64,000 nt of DNA from Paenibacillus xylanexedens (GCF_001908275.1 NZ_CP018620.1:496001-560000), one strand, 5' to 3'. Shown: positions 42,286 to 51,017, counted from the stretch's first letter. Notes: generated by a model not told the origin, from the sequence alone. Made by a program: numbers and translations.

Positions 42286-43338
42286 ATGATTTCTGCTGAT
42301 CTGAAGGAACAATATTACGAGGCGCTTGTGGCCAAGGATTCGGAATACGAGGGTTTATTCTATGTTGGAGTCCGAACCACGGGTGTGTTCTGTCGTCCCA
42401 CATGCCCTGCGCGAAAGCCAAAATTCGAAAACTGCGAATTCTATGAGACGGCTCAGCAGGCACTTCTGGCCTCTTATCGCCCTTGCCAGCGCTGTCGCCC
42501 GCTTTCTCACCCCAACCAAGTATCCGATGTCGTTCGCATATTAGTGGAAGCTGTGGAGAACAATCCGGAGAAACGCTGGAAAGGACAGGATTTCAAGGAA
42601 CTCTCCATCGATGAATCCACGGCGCGCCGACAGTTCAAGAAGCGGTTCGGCATGACCTTTGTGGAATATGCTCGCGCTCGCCGCATGGGACTTGCCCTGA
42701 AAAATATTCGCTCCGGCCGCACCGTGATTGATAGCCAATTATCTACCGGATATGAGTCAAGCAGCGGCTTCCGCGATGCCTTTTCACGGATCATGGGCGC
42801 CGCCCCTACACAAGTCGATGAAGGACATATCCTAAAAGCGTCCTGGATTGACACCCGCCTTGGCCCGATGATGGCCATTGCAGATGAGGAGTCGCTATAT
42901 TTACTGGAATTTGTGGACCGCAGAGGTCTGGAGCGCGAAGTTGAGCGTCTGCGCAAACGAACCAAATCAGCGATTGTACCCGGCACTACAGCTCCCATCC
43001 AGTCCATTGAACGTGAACTAAACGAGTACTTTCAAGGTATTCGGACAGCATTCGACACACCGTTGTTCTGTTTAGGAACACCATTCCAAAAGCGTGTGTG
43101 GGACGAGTTGCTGGCCATTCCGGCTGGTGAAACGAGGTCATATCAGGAGATTGCAAATGCACTGGGAAAACCGACTGCTTGCCGAGCTGTTGCACAGGCG
43201 AATGGGGCCAATCAGCTTGCGATTGTGATTCCATGTCACCGTGTAATTAATGCCAGTGGCGAACTGGGTGGATATGGCGGGGGATTAACTCGCAAAAACT
43301 GGCTGTTGACTCACGAGAAACAAAAACAGGGTAGCTGA
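42286..43338 (+). CDS. ada: bifunctional Ada: methylated-DNA repair protein and transcriptional activator
   Basis: A 350-residue protein with the full Ada order. The N-terminal zinc/methylphosphotriester domain has Cys36, Cys40, Cys67 and Cys70 (FCRPTC and RPCQRC). An AraC-type helix-turn-helix follows at about residues 85-175 (FKKRFGMTFVEYARARRMGLAL, then SGYESSSGFRDAF-like). The C-terminal O6-methylguanine methyltransferase carries the acceptor PCHRV with Cys317. It repairs alkylated DNA and, when methylated at Cys36, activates its own gene and others. Start is ATG 42286, though the upstream spacing to the ribosome site is long (GTAAGGACG). It lies to the right of the mobile-element cluster. 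Confidence 0.93.
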   Translation: MISADLKEQYYEALVAKDSEYEGLFYVGVRTTGVFCRPTCPARKPKFENCEFYETAQQALLASYRPCQRCRPLSHPNQVSDVVRILVEAVENNPEKRWKGQDFKELSIDESTARRQFKKRFGMTFVEYARARRMGLALKNIRSGRTVIDSQLSTGYESSSGFRDAFSRIMGAAPTQVDEGHILKASWIDTRLGPMMAIADEESLYLLEFVDRRGLEREVERLRKRTKSAIVPGTTAPIQSIERELNEYFQGIRTAFDTPLFCLGTPFQKRVWDELLAIPAGETRSYQEIANALGKPTACRAVAQANGANQLAIVIPCHRVINASGELGGYGGGLTRKNWLLTHEKQKQGS

Positions 43339-43415
43339 AAAACAGAATGAAGTAATGAAGTACGCATCAAATGTCCACAGGAATGCATGATATAACAAAG
43401 GAGAGTCAACATAAT

Positions 43416-44189
43416 ATGAGTACCTTAGAAGAAAAAGCAGCGTTGTTCCAACAATACCATGTGAAAGGAAAACCACTTGTTCTGGTCAATGTGTGGGATG
43501 CCGGAAGCGCACAAGCCATCCAATCCGCTGGAGCAACGGCCATTGCTACGGGAAGCTGGTCCGTTGCTGCGGCCCACGGTGAACGCGATGGTGAAGCCAT
43601 GCCATTCCATCTGGTACTTGCCAATCTGGCACGGATTACAGCGAGCGTGGATCTACCTGTAACGATCGATATAGAGGGAGGGTATGGGAGGTCTGTGTCA
43701 GAAGTGAAGCGAAATATCCTGCAAGTCATCGATCATGGTGCTGTAGGAATCAACATGGAAGATCAACTTCCCGCTGGCTTGGGATTGTACACTGTGGAGG
43801 AGCAATGCCCGAGATTGTCCGCCGCCCGGGAAGCTGCGCAGCAGGCAGGCATCCCGTTGTTCATTAACGCCCGCACAGATATTTTTCTGCAACATGCACC
43901 TGAACACCATAACCACTCTCTCCTGGAGGAAGCACTTATACGTTCGAGCCATTATGCAGATGCAGGAGCCAGTGGTTTGTTTGTACCCGGTTTGCAGGAT
44001 CACCGACTGATTCAGGAATTGTGTGAGCGTTCACCGCTGCCAATTAACGTTATGGTTACTTCTCCTGATCCTTCACCAAAACAACTTGCCGCACTAGGTG
44101 TTGCACGCGTAAGCTATGGACCTTATCCTTATCTGCAAGCTATGGAACACCTAAAAGAACTGGGGAGAAACATTTTATCGGGAAATTAA
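43416..44189 (+). CDS. isocitrate lyase/PEP mutase family enzyme
   Basis: A 257-residue TIM-barrel enzyme of the phosphoenolpyruvate mutase/isocitrate lyase superfamily. Visible are LVNVWDAGSAQAIQSAGATAIATGSWSVA, given in parts, TIDIEGGYG with its metal-binding Asp/Glu, VGINMEDQ, and NARTDIFL. Members can be oxaloacetate decarboxylases, 2-methylisocitrate lyases or phosphonomutases; the usual catalytic Cys of isocitrate lyase (KKCGH) is absent. ATG 43416 lies 10 bases after AAAGGAGAG; the earlier frame from 43371 is leader. Confidence 0.85.
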   Translation: MSTLEEKAALFQQYHVKGKPLVLVNVWDAGSAQAIQSAGATAIATGSWSVAAAHGERDGEAMPFHLVLANLARITASVDLPVTIDIEGGYGRSVSEVKRNILQVIDHGAVGINMEDQLPAGLGLYTVEEQCPRLSAAREAAQQAGIPLFINARTDIFLQHAPEHHNHSLLEEALIRSSHYADAGASGLFVPGLQDHRLIQELCERSPLPINVMVTSPDPSPKQLAALGVARVSYGPYPYLQAMEHLKELGRNILSGN

Positions 44190-44239
44190 CAGGAGGGCAT
44201 GTTATAATCACCTCTATTGAACATTTACAGGAGGCAATT

Positions 44240-44758
44240 ATGCTTAACGTGGAACAAAAGCTAGAAGTGCTACAATCGTATCCCCAACTGCAACGCAAAG
44301 ATGTTTCTCTCGGTCGAGTTAATTTCCACTACGAGGATAGTGCGTATGATAAAAAAATTGTTGCTCTCCATATTCACCCTAACGGTAACGGTTATATCTA
44401 TGCAGGACTACTGCCTAACTATGAGACCGATGCTAAAGGATTTGTCAATATTCGTGATTACTCCGAAGCAGATCTGCGCACATTGTTAGATGAAACGATC
44501 CAAGCGATGTCTCACAATCCCAACGCAGTTGAATTCGAAGAGCCAGAACAAGTAAAAGCTGCTGCTCCTGCATTGTCTACAACCTCTACGGGTGGCGGAA
44601 CGTGGATCGATGAAGAGGGACATACGCTGACTTTAAAATACGAAGATGACATGTGGTATGTGTATTCCGGTGTTAATCTGGATATGGCTTTTGAGTCGCG
44701 TAGCGAAGCCGGCGAGTACCTCAAAGACGAAGGATTCAAACCGCAGGCTCAGGCTTAA
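44240..44758 (+). CDS. hypothetical protein, 172 residues
   Basis: A soluble protein with two parts: residues 1-95 (QSYPQLQRKDVSLGRVNFHYEDS, given here in part, HIHPNGNGYIYAGLLPN, DYSEADLRTLLDETIQAMS) and a C-terminal 55-residue part (EGHTLTLKYEDDMWYVYSGVNLDMAFESR), joined by a Thr/Ser/Ala linker. I do not recognise a family. AGGAGG lies 7 bases before the ATG, and a terminator follows the stop, which supports a single-gene unit. Confidence 0.75.
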   Translation: MLNVEQKLEVLQSYPQLQRKDVSLGRVNFHYEDSAYDKKIVALHIHPNGNGYIYAGLLPNYETDAKGFVNIRDYSEADLRTLLDETIQAMSHNPNAVEFEEPEQVKAAAPALSTTSTGGGTWIDEEGHTLTLKYEDDMWYVYSGVNLDMAFESRSEAGEYLKDEGFKPQAQA

Positions 44759-44830
44759 CTCATACACATTTCAGTTTGGAATTCCGCACAAAGATTGTTG
44801 AATAGGTATATTCAGTGATTTAATATGATA

Positions 44831-44866
44831 CAAAAAACACGAGGCGTGTTCGCACTCGTGTTTTCT
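44831..44866. terminator. bidirectional terminator
   Basis: AACACGAG pairs with CTCGTGTT around an 11-base loop, flanked by A-run left and T-run right, between converging genes. Confidence 0.75.
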
Positions 44867-44918
44867 GATTTCGGAGATTTCGCTTAGATTCCTTGAGTTC
44901 CTTTATAACTGTTTCCTG

Positions 44919-45617
44919 TCAGTCTTTTTTGGATTTCATGGTAAGCGGTGCATTCTTCATCATCGGGTACGTAGACAGAAGTAGCGCACCACCAATACAC
45001 CCCAGAACGGTAAACAATGTCATCATATTCACACTCGCAAACCACTTCATCCACTCCCCAAAATCTGCGAAGACAACGATCAGAGTGATCATTAGGCCTA
45101 CCCCAAAGAACATAATGAAGAAGTTACGCATCCCCAAGCGCATCCAACAAACCGTCGGGAAGACAGAGATTCCCAGTACAAGAAAGCCGCACATCAGATC
45201 GATCCACAAGTAGGATAAAAAATGATATTCGCTTGAATACAACATGCCCGGTTGATAAAGGGTTACGTCAACAATTCCTTTTTCCTGAAGCAGGTGTAAG
45301 AGGAAGTACGCCATATGCAGAATGATCATGGTCCCCGCAACCATCCATACCGAATTCATATAGAAGGATTTCATGAATTGAATTCGTGTACTGCCCATTC
45401 CAATCGCAACCGGAAACAGTGTAATAATTCCCCCGATTGCAAACGTACATATCCCTCCGTACATGGGACCAAACAGTTGCGTAGCATACGAGACATCAAA
45501 TATGAAGCCAATGGCCAGATATACAACGGCGAGCATTAGAGCGATGGATGAAAATATGCCCAGATACAAACGCATATCATCACGAATCAGTCGGTTCGTA
45601 CCTTTTACTGCGTTCAT
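44919..45617 (-). CDS. ABC transporter membrane protein (YtrA-operon type)
   Basis: A 232-residue membrane protein with six transmembrane segments and no enzyme motif. It is the third gene of an operon behind a YtrA-type GntR regulator and an ABC ATPase; its start overlaps the ATPase stop (ATGA), so it is presumably the membrane partner of that ATPase. In B. subtilis such ytr-type operons respond to cell-wall antibiotics; that is inference here. Substrate unknown. Confidence 0.82.
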   Translation of the reverse strand: MNAVKGTNRLIRDDMRLYLGIFSSIALMLAVVYLAIGFIFDVSYATQLFGPMYGGICTFAIGGIITLFPVAIGMGSTRIQFMKSFYMNSVWMVAGTMIILHMAYFLLHLLQEKGIVDVTLYQPGMLYSSEYHFLSYLWIDLMCGFLVLGISVFPTVCWMRLGMRNFFIMFFGVGLMITLIVVFADFGEWMKWFASVNMMTLFTVLGCIGGALLLSTYPMMKNAPLTMKSKKD

Positions 45618-46489
45618 GGTTTAACCCCCTCTTGATTACGGGTCCTGTTAACCAAATAATCTTGTAATGACGCTTTCTCAATGGAAAGACCCTGCGAATG
45701 AGCGATATCCTTCCACATTTTCGAGTAGGGCTCATCAATCATTACTTTCACAGTCGATCCCATCTGGGAAGACTCTATAACTTTAACACCTGCTGTGACT
45801 CGGTTGATATCATCAATTTCCCCTGTTAGAAGAACTCCTTTTTCGCGCATCTCTTCCATCGATTGATTTAACAATACCTCTCCGTTTTGCAAAACGATAA
45901 GGGACTCACACAAAGGCTGAATCTCCTCAATATGATGGCTGGATATCAGAATCAGACGCGGGTTATCTTCATAACTTTCCAGTAGCGCATTGTAGAAGAA
46001 TTTACGCTTCTCCGCATCGAGTCCATTGGTGGGTTCATCGAGAATGGTTATCTTTGCATTACTGGCAAGACCTAATATAATCTGGGTGGCAGTCTTCATG
46101 CCTTTCGAAAATTTAATGATCTTTTTCTTCTCCGGTAGTTCGAACACATCGATTAAACGTTCCGCCAACTCCTGATTCCAATGCGGATGAAAATATTGCC
46201 CCATTTGAACCATGTCACTAACCGTCCAGTTTTTCCCCAGGGGATGATTCTCCTGGATGTAGCACAGATGCTCTTGGGCAGCCAGATTATTATAGGGGTC
46301 TTGACCCATGATCTGAACGGTTCCACTGTCCGGGCGGTTATGCCCTGCCAGTAAACTCATCATGGTTGTTTTACCCGCTCCATTTCTTCCCCAGATTGCA
46401 CTAATGATTGGCTCACTCTCATGTAGCGTAACCTGCTTCAGAACAGGCGTCTTCTGGTAGCTGTAGTTGACCTGCTCCATATGAATCAT
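45614..46489 (-). CDS. ABC transporter ATP-binding protein (YtrB-like)
   Basis: A 291-residue ABC ATPase: Walker A GRNGAGKTT near residue 34, signature region FSKGMKTATQIILGLA near residue 135 (a degenerate LSGGQ), Walker B ITILDEPTNGLDAEKR near 158 and the switch His in ISSHHIEE near 190. The signature without SGG and the C-terminal tail fit the YtrB/YhcH group linked with GntR-type regulators. It overlaps the GntR gene before it by four bases (ATGA) and the membrane gene after it. Confidence 0.9.
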   Translation of the reverse strand: MIHMEQVNYSYQKTPVLKQVTLHESEPIISAIWGRNGAGKTTMMSLLAGHNRPDSGTVQIMGQDPYNNLAAQEHLCYIQENHPLGKNWTVSDMVQMGQYFHPHWNQELAERLIDVFELPEKKKIIKFSKGMKTATQIILGLASNAKITILDEPTNGLDAEKRKFFYNALLESYEDNPRLILISSHHIEEIQPLCESLIVLQNGEVLLNQSMEEMREKGVLLTGEIDDINRVTAGVKVIESSQMGSTVKVMIDEPYSKMWKDIAHSQGLSIEKASLQDYLVNRTRNQEGVKP

Positions 46490-46866
46490 AACTCACTCTC
46501 CTTATCCTTCTTGCCGCGAATCAGATCAATGATCATGTCTTCATTCATGTGAATCCGTCTGGCTTCTTCAAGTAAAGGCTTGATGTATTCTTCATAAAAA
46601 TCTTGCTTCCGTTCAACGAGCAATGCTTCTCTTGCTCCCTTTGCAACAAACATTCCAACACCTCGCTGTTTGTATATAATCCCCTTGTCCACGAGCTCCT
46701 GCAATCCTTTGCGGGCTGTAGCCGGATTGATATTGTAGAAGCGTGACAGTTCATTGGTTGAGGGAACCTGTTCTTCCACCTTCAATCTGCCTTCCACAAT
46801 ATCGTCCATAATCATCGTAGCAATTTGATGAAAAATAGGCTGAGATTCATCCAAAGTCGATTTCAT
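46486..46866 (-). CDS. GntR family regulator (YtrA-like)
   Basis: A short GntR protein of about 126 residues: an N-terminal winged helix (SQPIFHQIATMIMDDIVEGRL, then PSTNELSRFYNINPATARKGLQ and KGIIYKQRGVGMFVAKGA) and a short helical dimerisation tail, the YtrA subfamily arrangement. ATG 46866 is preferred because MKSTLDESQPIFHQI matches the usual start and GGAAG lies before it; ATG 46893 is an alternative without a ribosome site. It probably represses its own operon by binding the operator at 46916-46937, which overlaps the -10 box. Confidence 0.88.
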   Translation of the reverse strand: MKSTLDESQPIFHQIATMIMDDIVEGRLKVEEQVPSTNELSRFYNINPATARKGLQELVDKGIIYKQRGVGMFVAKGAREALLVERKQDFYEEYIKPLLEEARRIHMNEDMIIDLIRGKKDKESEL

Positions 46867-46915
46867 GTGCTTCCAACTTTCATACGTATTCATTAGTCAG
46901 TTAGTCGGTTAGTCG

Positions 46916-46937
46916 GTTAGTTACTCATGTAACTAAC
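46916..46937. promoter_or_regulatory. YtrA-type operator, with tandem 8-base repeats beside it
   Basis: GTTAGTTAC-TCAT-GTAACTAAC is a perfect 9-4-9 inverted repeat. To its left lies GTTAGTCG repeated in tandem (about 46898-46916). The operator overlaps the -10 box, fitting autorepression. Confidence 0.7.
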
Positions 46938-46964
46938 TATAGTATACAAAGACGCAAATGTAAA
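46936..46964 (-). promoter_or_regulatory. sigma-A type promoter of the GntR-ABC operon
   Basis: On the minus strand TTTACA at 46959-46964 and TATAGT at 46936-46941 are separated by 17 bases, close to the consensus. Transcription would start near 46929, within the operator. Confidence 0.65.
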
Positions 46965-46973
46965 TAGGCGAAC

Positions 46974-47144
46974 TTAATTCATCGCCTTTCCTACCTTGAC
47001 TCTGTTGTATTGATTAATAAGCCCGTCCAGGACTACGGATTGCTGGATCACTTCCGGATGAAGCAGACTGCCGTATTCCATATGCATGCGATATAACAAC
47101 TGTCTGGCATCTTCGATCCGTGATATCAAATCCAGGCGATCCAT
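46974..47144 (-). CDS. Spo0E-like sporulation phosphatase
   Basis: A 56-residue protein of the Spo0E family: a two-helix hairpin with RIEDARQLLYRMHMEYGSLLHPEVIQQS, cited in segments, and the signature VVLDGLINQYNRV, close to the SxxLDxLI(N)xY motif that dephosphorylates Spo0A-P. It should lower Spo0A-P and so delay sporulation. ATG 47144 lies 7 bases after AAGGAGGG. Its neighbour, the RRNPP regulator-peptide pair, may also bear on developmental timing. Confidence 0.82.
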   Translation of the reverse strand: MDRLDLISRIEDARQLLYRMHMEYGSLLHPEVIQQSVVLDGLINQYNRVKVGKAMN

Positions 47145-47235
47145 AGTATCCCTCCTTTTTGTCATATTTTAGTGTATTATGCCAATCATAAGCGCATGTG
47201 AGATACGACATACTTATTCTTCCACTTTAATACAC

Positions 47236-47275
47236 AAAAAAAGAACGCTTCTGAATAAATCAGAAGCGTTCTTTA
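47236..47275. terminator. terminator
   Basis: AAAGAACGCTTCTGA pairs perfectly with TCAGAAGCGTTCTTT around a 5-base loop, next to the end of the peptide gene at 47282 (minus strand). Confidence 0.85.
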
Positions 47276-47281
47276 CTTTCA

Positions 47282-47437
47282 TTAAGTTCCAAATCCATGA
47301 TCAGCGGGTCTCATAATTTCGGGGTTCGGGCTTTCGGGATTCGGGCTTTCCTTGCCTGGGACAGGTTCCGTAGCAGGAGCTACGATGAATACAACGATAC
47401 TACAGGTAGCTATCAGCAAAGCCAACTTTCTCTTCAT
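47282..47437 (-). CDS. 51-residue secreted propeptide of an RRNPP quorum-sensing pair
   Basis: A short gene from ATG 47437 to TAA 47282 that starts inside the last 38 bases of the regulator gene. The product has a charged start (MKRK), a hydrophobic core of 15 residues (LALLIATCSIVVFIV), then APATEPVPGK, a tandem ESPNP repeat, and a C-terminal tail ending IMRPADHGFGT. This is the layout of Phr/AimP-type pre-pro-peptides: Sec export, then proteolysis to release the C-terminal 5-9 residues, which are reimported and bind the regulator. GAGGTG lies 10 bases before the ATG, inside the regulator gene. A strong terminator follows. Confidence 0.78.
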   Translation of the reverse strand: MKRKLALLIATCSIVVFIVAPATEPVPGKESPNPESPNPEIMRPADHGFGT

Positions 47438-48782
47438 TGAGTTTCTGCACCTCACTAATTATCATTTTGTATTGCTGTTTCGCCGTCTCAGATGCAAATT
47501 CCCGGTATTGCTCAAACAGTCCGACACCTCTAAGCATACCTCGTCCACTGCTAATTTCAATAGAAAATTTTAAACTATCTAGCACAAATTCTATACCTAA
47601 ATGATACTCGTCTTTCTTTAGATAATATGCACCCAAATCTGCTAAAAGTCGTAAATATCGATCATCCGTAACCTGTCTGCTCACTTTGCCAATTCGGTTA
47701 CTCTGTTCCTGATAAGTGAAGTACGATTCATACTGTTTGAGAACATGATCAATATCCTTATCATAACGATTAGCCGCTGTTACAATATCACACAGCGCTG
47801 GGAATATCTCATTTTCCTTCGTCGAGATATACGCCAGGTAATCTGGTAATACCTCAAACTGTCCACCCATTAAATGATATATATATCGATTAGCTTCAGC
47901 CCATTCTTGAAACTGATTCATTACTACGATTTCATCTTTATCCGGGTTCCTCACCCAACGATTATCCGAATATAAAGAAACATATTTAAGTGCCCCAATG
48001 TAGTCCTTCAATTGATAACAGGCACTTCCTGCAGCTAGATCGGAGTATAGAATATAGAAAACAATTGGTCTTTTGGTCTCTTCTTGTTTCCGTCGGCCAT
48101 TCATCTCATAATGGATGGACGCTTTTATTTTCAATTTTTCAGATAACTCCTGAACCTTGTCCCATCTATGCAATGCTCCAAAAGCATTAATTAGTTCGTT
48201 AAGCGCATCCAACTGGTAGCGTTCATCCAGCCGATCCACATAATATTCGAACCGAGATGCAATAATCAGATTCCGGTGCTGATCATTCGTCAGTCCCAAC
48301 CGGAACAGTCGATACTGACAGAGTGCAAGCCGCTCGGAATGTTGCATTTTCTCGCTTTCAGCAATGTTTTCATATAGAAGAATTGCCGGTTTGAATTTAC
48401 CCGCTTGGAAGAATTCTTCAGCCACATCAAATAATAAAGGAATATAGGATAGATTATCCATCATCAGACGAATAACCTCTTCAATACAGTCCAACTTGTC
48501 CAACTCGGCACAGCGATGAAGGAAGGGTCCCAGTCTTCGCCAGTCCGGGGTCGCGTGTACAAAACACTCATCTATGTATAACTCATAGAAGTAACCTTCT
48601 TCCATTCTCATGGCGGAAGTAATGCGATCCAACTGCTGCATGGCAATCGGCCGATTTTTATTCAAAATATTGCTGAGCGTACCCGAATTAATCCCTGACG
48701 TTTCCGAAAAATGACTAATGGACATCTGTTCACGCTTCAGATAACTTTCCAAGTGATCGCGTATCGTGGTTGTCGACTCCAA
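47400..48782 (-). CDS. RRNPP-type regulator (XRE helix-turn-helix plus TPR-like repeats)
   Basis: A protein of about 460 residues. The N-terminal XRE helix-turn-helix lies at about residues 8-60 (SISHFSETSGINSGTLSNIL and NKNRPIAMQQLDRITSAMRM). The remaining 400 residues are all-helical with TPR-like features, for example FDVAEEFFQAGKFKPAILLYENIAES and ALNELINAFGALHRWDKVQELSEKL, cited in parts. This is the plan of peptide-responsive PlcR/NprR/AimR-like proteins; AimR-like AloR proteins are reported in P. polymyxa. The TTG at 48782 is chosen (RBS GGAGGG, 10 bases); the frame opens at 48800. Its 3' end overlaps the propeptide gene, so both are co-translated. Confidence 0.85.
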   Translation of the reverse strand: MESTTTIRDHLESYLKREQMSISHFSETSGINSGTLSNILNKNRPIAMQQLDRITSAMRMEEGYFYELYIDECFVHATPDWRRLGPFLHRCAELDKLDCIEEVIRLMMDNLSYIPLLFDVAEEFFQAGKFKPAILLYENIAESEKMQHSERLALCQYRLFRLGLTNDQHRNLIIASRFEYYVDRLDERYQLDALNELINAFGALHRWDKVQELSEKLKIKASIHYEMNGRRKQEETKRPIVFYILYSDLAAGSACYQLKDYIGALKYVSLYSDNRWVRNPDKDEIVVMNQFQEWAEANRYIYHLMGGQFEVLPDYLAYISTKENEIFPALCDIVTAANRYDKDIDHVLKQYESYFTYQEQSNRIGKVSRQVTDDRYLRLLADLGAYYLKKDEYHLGIEFVLDSLKFSIEISSGRGMLRGVGLFEQYREFASETAKQQYKMIISEVQKLNEEKVGFADSYL

Positions 48783-48981
48783 ACGAACACCACCCTCCAA
48801 AATAAAAAAACATAAACAGGATTATCGGTATGCAAAAGTAATTATATGTAATTAGAAAGTATCGGTCAATATAATAATTTCAACTAATTTGTATTAAAAC
48901 CATTTTAATCCTTTTATAAAACGGACACTCCTATCCTTATTTTATATCGAAAACGCGCCTGACATCAAACCTGAAAATAGA

Positions 48982-49014
48982 CAAAAAACACGAGCCATCT
49001 ACGGGCTCGTGTTC
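48982..49014. terminator. terminator of the aldo-keto reductase gene
   Basis: ACACGAGCC pairs with GGGCTCGTGT around a 6-base loop; A- and T-rich flanks. It lies between the regulator start region and the end of the aldo-keto reductase gene (minus strand). Confidence 0.7.
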
Positions 49015-49055
49015 TCAACTGACTCAGCAGTCACCATGCTCACTGTAACTTGGAT

Positions 49056-49973
49056 TTAAGGCAGTATATTACCTGCCGCACGGTAAATTTCATACCACTC
49101 TGGACGCGTGAGATGAACATCTCCTGCTTTTACACAGTCTTGCAGACGTTCAATATTCATCGTGCCTGTCACAGGTTGCATCTGTGCAGGGTGACGAAGC
49201 AACCATGCGATTGCAATCGTTGTATTGCTCACGTCATACTTCGCAGCAATCTCGTCGATCTTTGCATTCAATTCCGGGAACTTGTCGCTACCCAGGAATA
49301 CACCTTCGAAGAATCCGTACTGGAACGGGGACCACGGCTGAATGGTGATATCATGCAGACGACAGTAATCAAGAATGCTACCGTCACGGTTAACCGCGGC
49401 ATCGTTCTCCATGTTCACGTTGATGCCACTGTCAATCATCGTCGTATTGGTAATACTCATCTGCAACTGGTTGGCTACCAGTGGCTGTTTCACGTATTTT
49501 TTCAACAATTCGATCTGGTTCGGATTCTGGTTGGACACCCCGAAGTGACGCACTTTGCCTTCGCGCTCCAGTTGATCAAAGGCTTCAGCCACTTCCTCCG
49601 GCTCAACCAATGTATCTGGACGGTGTAGAAGCAGAACGTCAAGATATTCCGTTTTCAGACGTTGCAGGATGCCATCGACTGAATTCAGGATGTGCTCTTT
49701 GGAGAAATCAAACATGCCTTTGCGAATACCGCATTTCGATTGAAGAATCATATTTTCACGAACTTGGGGATTCATCTGTACCGCTTCGGCGAAAATCTCC
49801 TCACATGCTCCTGTACCATAAATGTCGGCATGGTCAAAGAAATTTGCCCCAACCTCCATTGCAGAACGAACAAAATGTTCGGCTTCCTTACCGTCTAGTG
49901 AATTAATCCGCATGCAGCCCACCGCGACTACAGGTACTTCTAGTGCACTGCTGCCCAATTTAATCGTTCTCAA
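49056..49973 (-). CDS. aldo/keto reductase (YdhF-like)
   Basis: A TIM-barrel NADPH-dependent reductase of 305 residues. Catalytic residues are visible as DHADIYG (Asp and Tyr near 48-53), the Lys in LQSKCGI and the His in LLLHRPDT. Cofactor-binding TGTMNIERLQDC near the end agrees with the family. The start is TTG at 49973 because GGAGGG lies 8 bases before it; the longer frame to 50039 begins in the leader. It converts aldehydes or ketones; real substrate unknown. Confidence 0.85.
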   Translation of the reverse strand: MRTIKLGSSALEVPVVAVGCMRINSLDGKEAEHFVRSAMEVGANFFDHADIYGTGACEEIFAEAVQMNPQVRENMILQSKCGIRKGMFDFSKEHILNSVDGILQRLKTEYLDVLLLHRPDTLVEPEEVAEAFDQLEREGKVRHFGVSNQNPNQIELLKKYVKQPLVANQLQMSITNTTMIDSGINVNMENDAAVNRDGSILDYCRLHDITIQPWSPFQYGFFEGVFLGSDKFPELNAKIDEIAAKYDVSNTTIAIAWLLRHPAQMQPVTGTMNIERLQDCVKAGDVHLTRPEWYEIYRAAGNILP

Positions 49974-50120
49974 GATGTTTTCCCTCCATATTCGAATATT
50001 ATCGTGTATCTTACCTTTGATTGTGACATATATCTGCAATCGGTTTCAATAGCTTTATCCTACATTCATATGGAGAAATGATAGGTTCTTCATTCTAGCC
50101 TATAGATCCGAAAGAATAAA

Positions 50121-51017
50121 CTATACTTCTTCCGGTACAATGACCTCAATATGCCTTGGCAGGACACGGATATGAATCGGCAGGGAAGGACCTTCTTCCC
50201 CATCTACATTGGTGCGAATGGCTTCGTCTGAGCGAACATGAACTTCTTTGGCTGTAAAATAGTCCACGTCCTTATGGTCTTTCAGACTACCAAAGAAAAG
50301 GGAAGTGCCGAGGGTCAGACTGTTGAACACACTGATATTACGAACAACAAAACAATGTATCAGACCATCGTCCACCTCTGCATCCGGGGACAACTTCTCG
50401 AATCCTCCGACCGAGTTGGTCAGCGCCGCCAGAAAAAGTGGCGATTCCCCCTCCCAGAGCTGTCCGTCATATTCAATGGTTAGATGATTGGCTGGTGTAT
50501 TCACCAGGTCTTTCAAGCCTTCTTTGAGATATGCGAATGATCCCAACTTCGACTTTTCTTCCGAGGATACGGAGAACAAAGCTTCCGCCAAAGAACCCGC
50601 AGCCACAACGTTGGCAAACAGGCGATCATTGATTTTCCCCAAATCCACGATATGCGTTTGATTCGAACGTAACTGCCTAATGGCTTCTTCCGGGTCAAGC
50701 GAGATATTCAGCGCACGTGCAAAATCATTCACCGTACCTAGCGGTATAACGCCTAATCGGGGGCGATGATCCTGATCCATCATGCCGTTAATCGTCTCAT
50801 GCAGTGTACCGTCGCCTCCGATGGAGATGACCAGATCACAGCCGTCTTTGCAGGCGCTCAGACAGTAGTTGGTGGCATCACCTTCCCCGGCCGTCTCATT
50901 AACCACCACCTCATACTGCTGTGACTCCAGAATTTCTCTGACTTGGGACACATACTGCTCGGCCTCTTCCTTACCTGACGATGGATTACTAATGATCATG
51001 GCTTGGCGCATACTCAC
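50121..51017 (-). CDS. diacylglycerol kinase family lipid kinase (YegS/BmrU-like)
   Basis: A 298-residue kinase of the DAGK_cat family. IISNPSSGKEEAEQYV at the start, the GGDGTLHETINGM nucleotide loop near 66 and GVIPLGTVNDFARAL near 92 are family marks, along with the late FxVDGEEGPSLPIHIRVLP-like sequence. It phosphorylates diacylglycerol or a related lipid at the membrane, feeding recycling of lipids. Start GTG 51017 after GGAGGGGAAGAT; ATG 51011 is an alternative. Confidence 0.9.
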   Translation of the reverse strand: MSMRQAMIISNPSSGKEEAEQYVSQVREILESQQYEVVVNETAGEGDATNYCLSACKDGCDLVISIGGDGTLHETINGMMDQDHRPRLGVIPLGTVNDFARALNISLDPEEAIRQLRSNQTHIVDLGKINDRLFANVVAAGSLAEALFSVSSEEKSKLGSFAYLKEGLKDLVNTPANHLTIEYDGQLWEGESPLFLAALTNSVGGFEKLSPDAEVDDGLIHCFVVRNISVFNSLTLGTSLFFGSLKDHKDVDYFTAKEVHVRSDEAIRTNVDGEEGPSLPIHIRVLPRHIEVIVPEEV

